DNA from: Alphaproteobacteria bacterium
GTDB taxonomy: Bacteria > Pseudomonadota > Alphaproteobacteria > Rhizobiales > Xanthobacteraceae
Length of the DNA: 6,232 nucleotides
Assembly: GCA_005884465.1 (NCBI GenBank)
Contig: VAZH01000544.1
Coordinates: forward strand, 1 to 6,232
Direction: 5' to 3'
Under the pieces are notes generated by a model that was given only the letters and a program-made list of their open reading frames with translations, ran no database searches and was not told the DNA's origin. Each line of letters opens with the position of its first letter. Positions within the stretch are counted from its first letter, which is position 1. Shown here piece after piece: positions 5,758-6,232 of the stretch. A program made the position numbers and the translations under genes.

Positions 5758-5816
5758 GAGGCTCGCGGAGCCTGTCATCGGGCCGCGCTTCGCGCGGACC
5801 CGTTGGCTCGCGCCTC
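5758..5816. repeat. Nested palindromic element in a convergent intergenic gap
   Basis: The outer arms GAGGCTCGCGGAGCC (5758-5772) and GGCTCGCGCCTC (5805-5816) pair over 12 bp with a 2-nt and a 1-nt bulge on the left. Inside them, 5780-5801 forms a second hairpin of 9 bp with one bulged A and a 3-nt loop (GGGCCGCGC against GCGCGGACCC). No T-run follows on either strand. The look, including the CGTCATCCTTCGAGGC flank from 5747, is that of a REP-type intergenic repeat of this bacterial group. That attribution is from memory and needs a genome search. Confidence 0.7.
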
Positions 5817-5858
5817 TTAGCGGTAAGCCGGCCGATTCAACCCAAAGCCATCGCGCGG

Positions 5859-6089
5859 CTAGTGCGAGCGCCGGCGCGTGGCGCCGATCAGCCCGGCGCC
5901 GACCACCAGTGCCGACGTCCCGTAAACGAGGATCGCCATTGCCAATTGCGTGAAGCTGCTCGCGGTGCCGGGGCCTCCGCCGGGGCCTTGCGAGGCAAAA
6001 GCTGCATTCGCCCACGACAAGCCAGCGACGGCTGACATGGCGGCAAAAGCCAAGCGCGATAGCCGAGGCCTGATGAGAGACGATGCCAT
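5859..6089 (-). CDS. Very small exported or membrane protein of unknown function
   Basis: This 76-residue frame has one of the best ribosome binding sites in the window: CAGGAGA, with AGGAG about 8 nt before the ATG at 6089. This is why I accept it despite its size. The N-terminus is a signal peptide (positive RPRLSRL, hydrophobic LAFAAMSAVAGLSWANA, likely cleavage after AFA at residue 32). The mature product would be only about 44 residues: a Gly/Pro-rich start (SQGPGGGPGTASS), one strong membrane helix (FTQLAMAILVYGTSALVVGAGLIGA), and a basic tail TRRRSH that would sit in the cytoplasm. If the first segment is not cleaved it would be a two-helix hairpin protein. The layout faintly recalls pilin-like VirB2/TrbC proteins, but there is only one helix after the signal and no conjugation genes nearby, so I do not assign that. 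Its stop is 42 bp from the nested palindrome, which lies between it and the secreted-protein gene. Confidence 0.7.
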   Translation of the reverse strand: MASSLIRPRLSRLAFAAMSAVAGLSWANAAFASQGPGGGPGTASSFTQLAMAILVYGTSALVVGAGLIGATRRRSH

Positions 6090-6232
6090 GACAATCTCCT
6101 GTGCGAGAAGCTTTCAGAAGATACGAACGGGAGCTTACGCTGGTTTTGGCGGCGCCGGTGAAATGTGTGGCGCGCGGGGGAACCGGCTCGCGCGATTCGC
6201 ATTCAGTTATACGGCGCAGCTATTCATTTCAC
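6090..6232 (-). promoter_or_regulatory. Upstream region of the small membrane protein gene
   Basis: This stretch lies upstream of the minus-strand start at 6089 and holds its ribosome binding site (AGGAG on the minus strand, around 6097-6101). Beyond that I see no gene. A TATAAC hexamer on the minus strand (about 6205-6210) resembles a -10 box but has no good -35 partner at normal spacing, so a promoter here is plausible but unproven. Confidence 0.4.

Overview
The window looks like ordinary chromosome from a Bradyrhizobium-type alphaproteobacterium (Nitrobacteraceae, e.g. Bradyrhizobium or Rhodopseudomonas). This is inferred from GC-rich codon use, from protein sequences that read like that group, and from a CGTCATTGCGAG...CAATCCA palindrome of a kind scattered through those genomes. 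No database search was possible. I recognise six genes by family and two small exported or membrane proteins that I can only describe. There are no RNA genes, CRISPR arrays, transposases or phage genes.

Layout. Positions 1-492 hold no gene I can support, but end in a terminator-like hairpin directly before the ribosome binding site of asd (493-1527, +), aspartate-semialdehyde dehydrogenase. asd converges on a beta-carbonic anhydrase (1582-2232, -). That gene diverges, across 99 bp, from a CitE/malyl-CoA-lyase-family CoA ester lyase (2332-3210, +), which ends in a good intrinsic terminator. A GT-A type DXD glycosyltransferase (3296-4123, -) comes next. It is the last gene of a probable minus-strand operon that reads zincin-like metallopeptidase (4853-5251) -> leuD (4166-4771) -> glycosyltransferase. 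Diverging from the metallopeptidase is a small Sec-exported protein (5361-5702, +), which converges on a very small signal-peptide plus one-helix membrane protein (5859-6089, -).

How the genes fit together. asd feeds Lys, Thr, Met and Ile synthesis and leuD belongs to leucine synthesis, so the window carries amino-acid housekeeping genes. leuB and leuC are not here. The carbonic anhydrase and CoA ester lyase may share a divergent regulatory region and both touch C1/C2 carbon metabolism. The glycosyltransferase has no polysaccharide partners in view.

What is unusual is structural. Each of the three convergent junctions carries a different palindromic element. Two of these run into the minus-strand gene: one supplies the stop codon of the carbonic anhydrase, the other supplies about the last ten residues of the glycosyltransferase. 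The asd leader can be drawn with mutually exclusive pairings around its terminator-like hairpin, a candidate attenuator that is untested. I see no previously undescribed multi-gene system.
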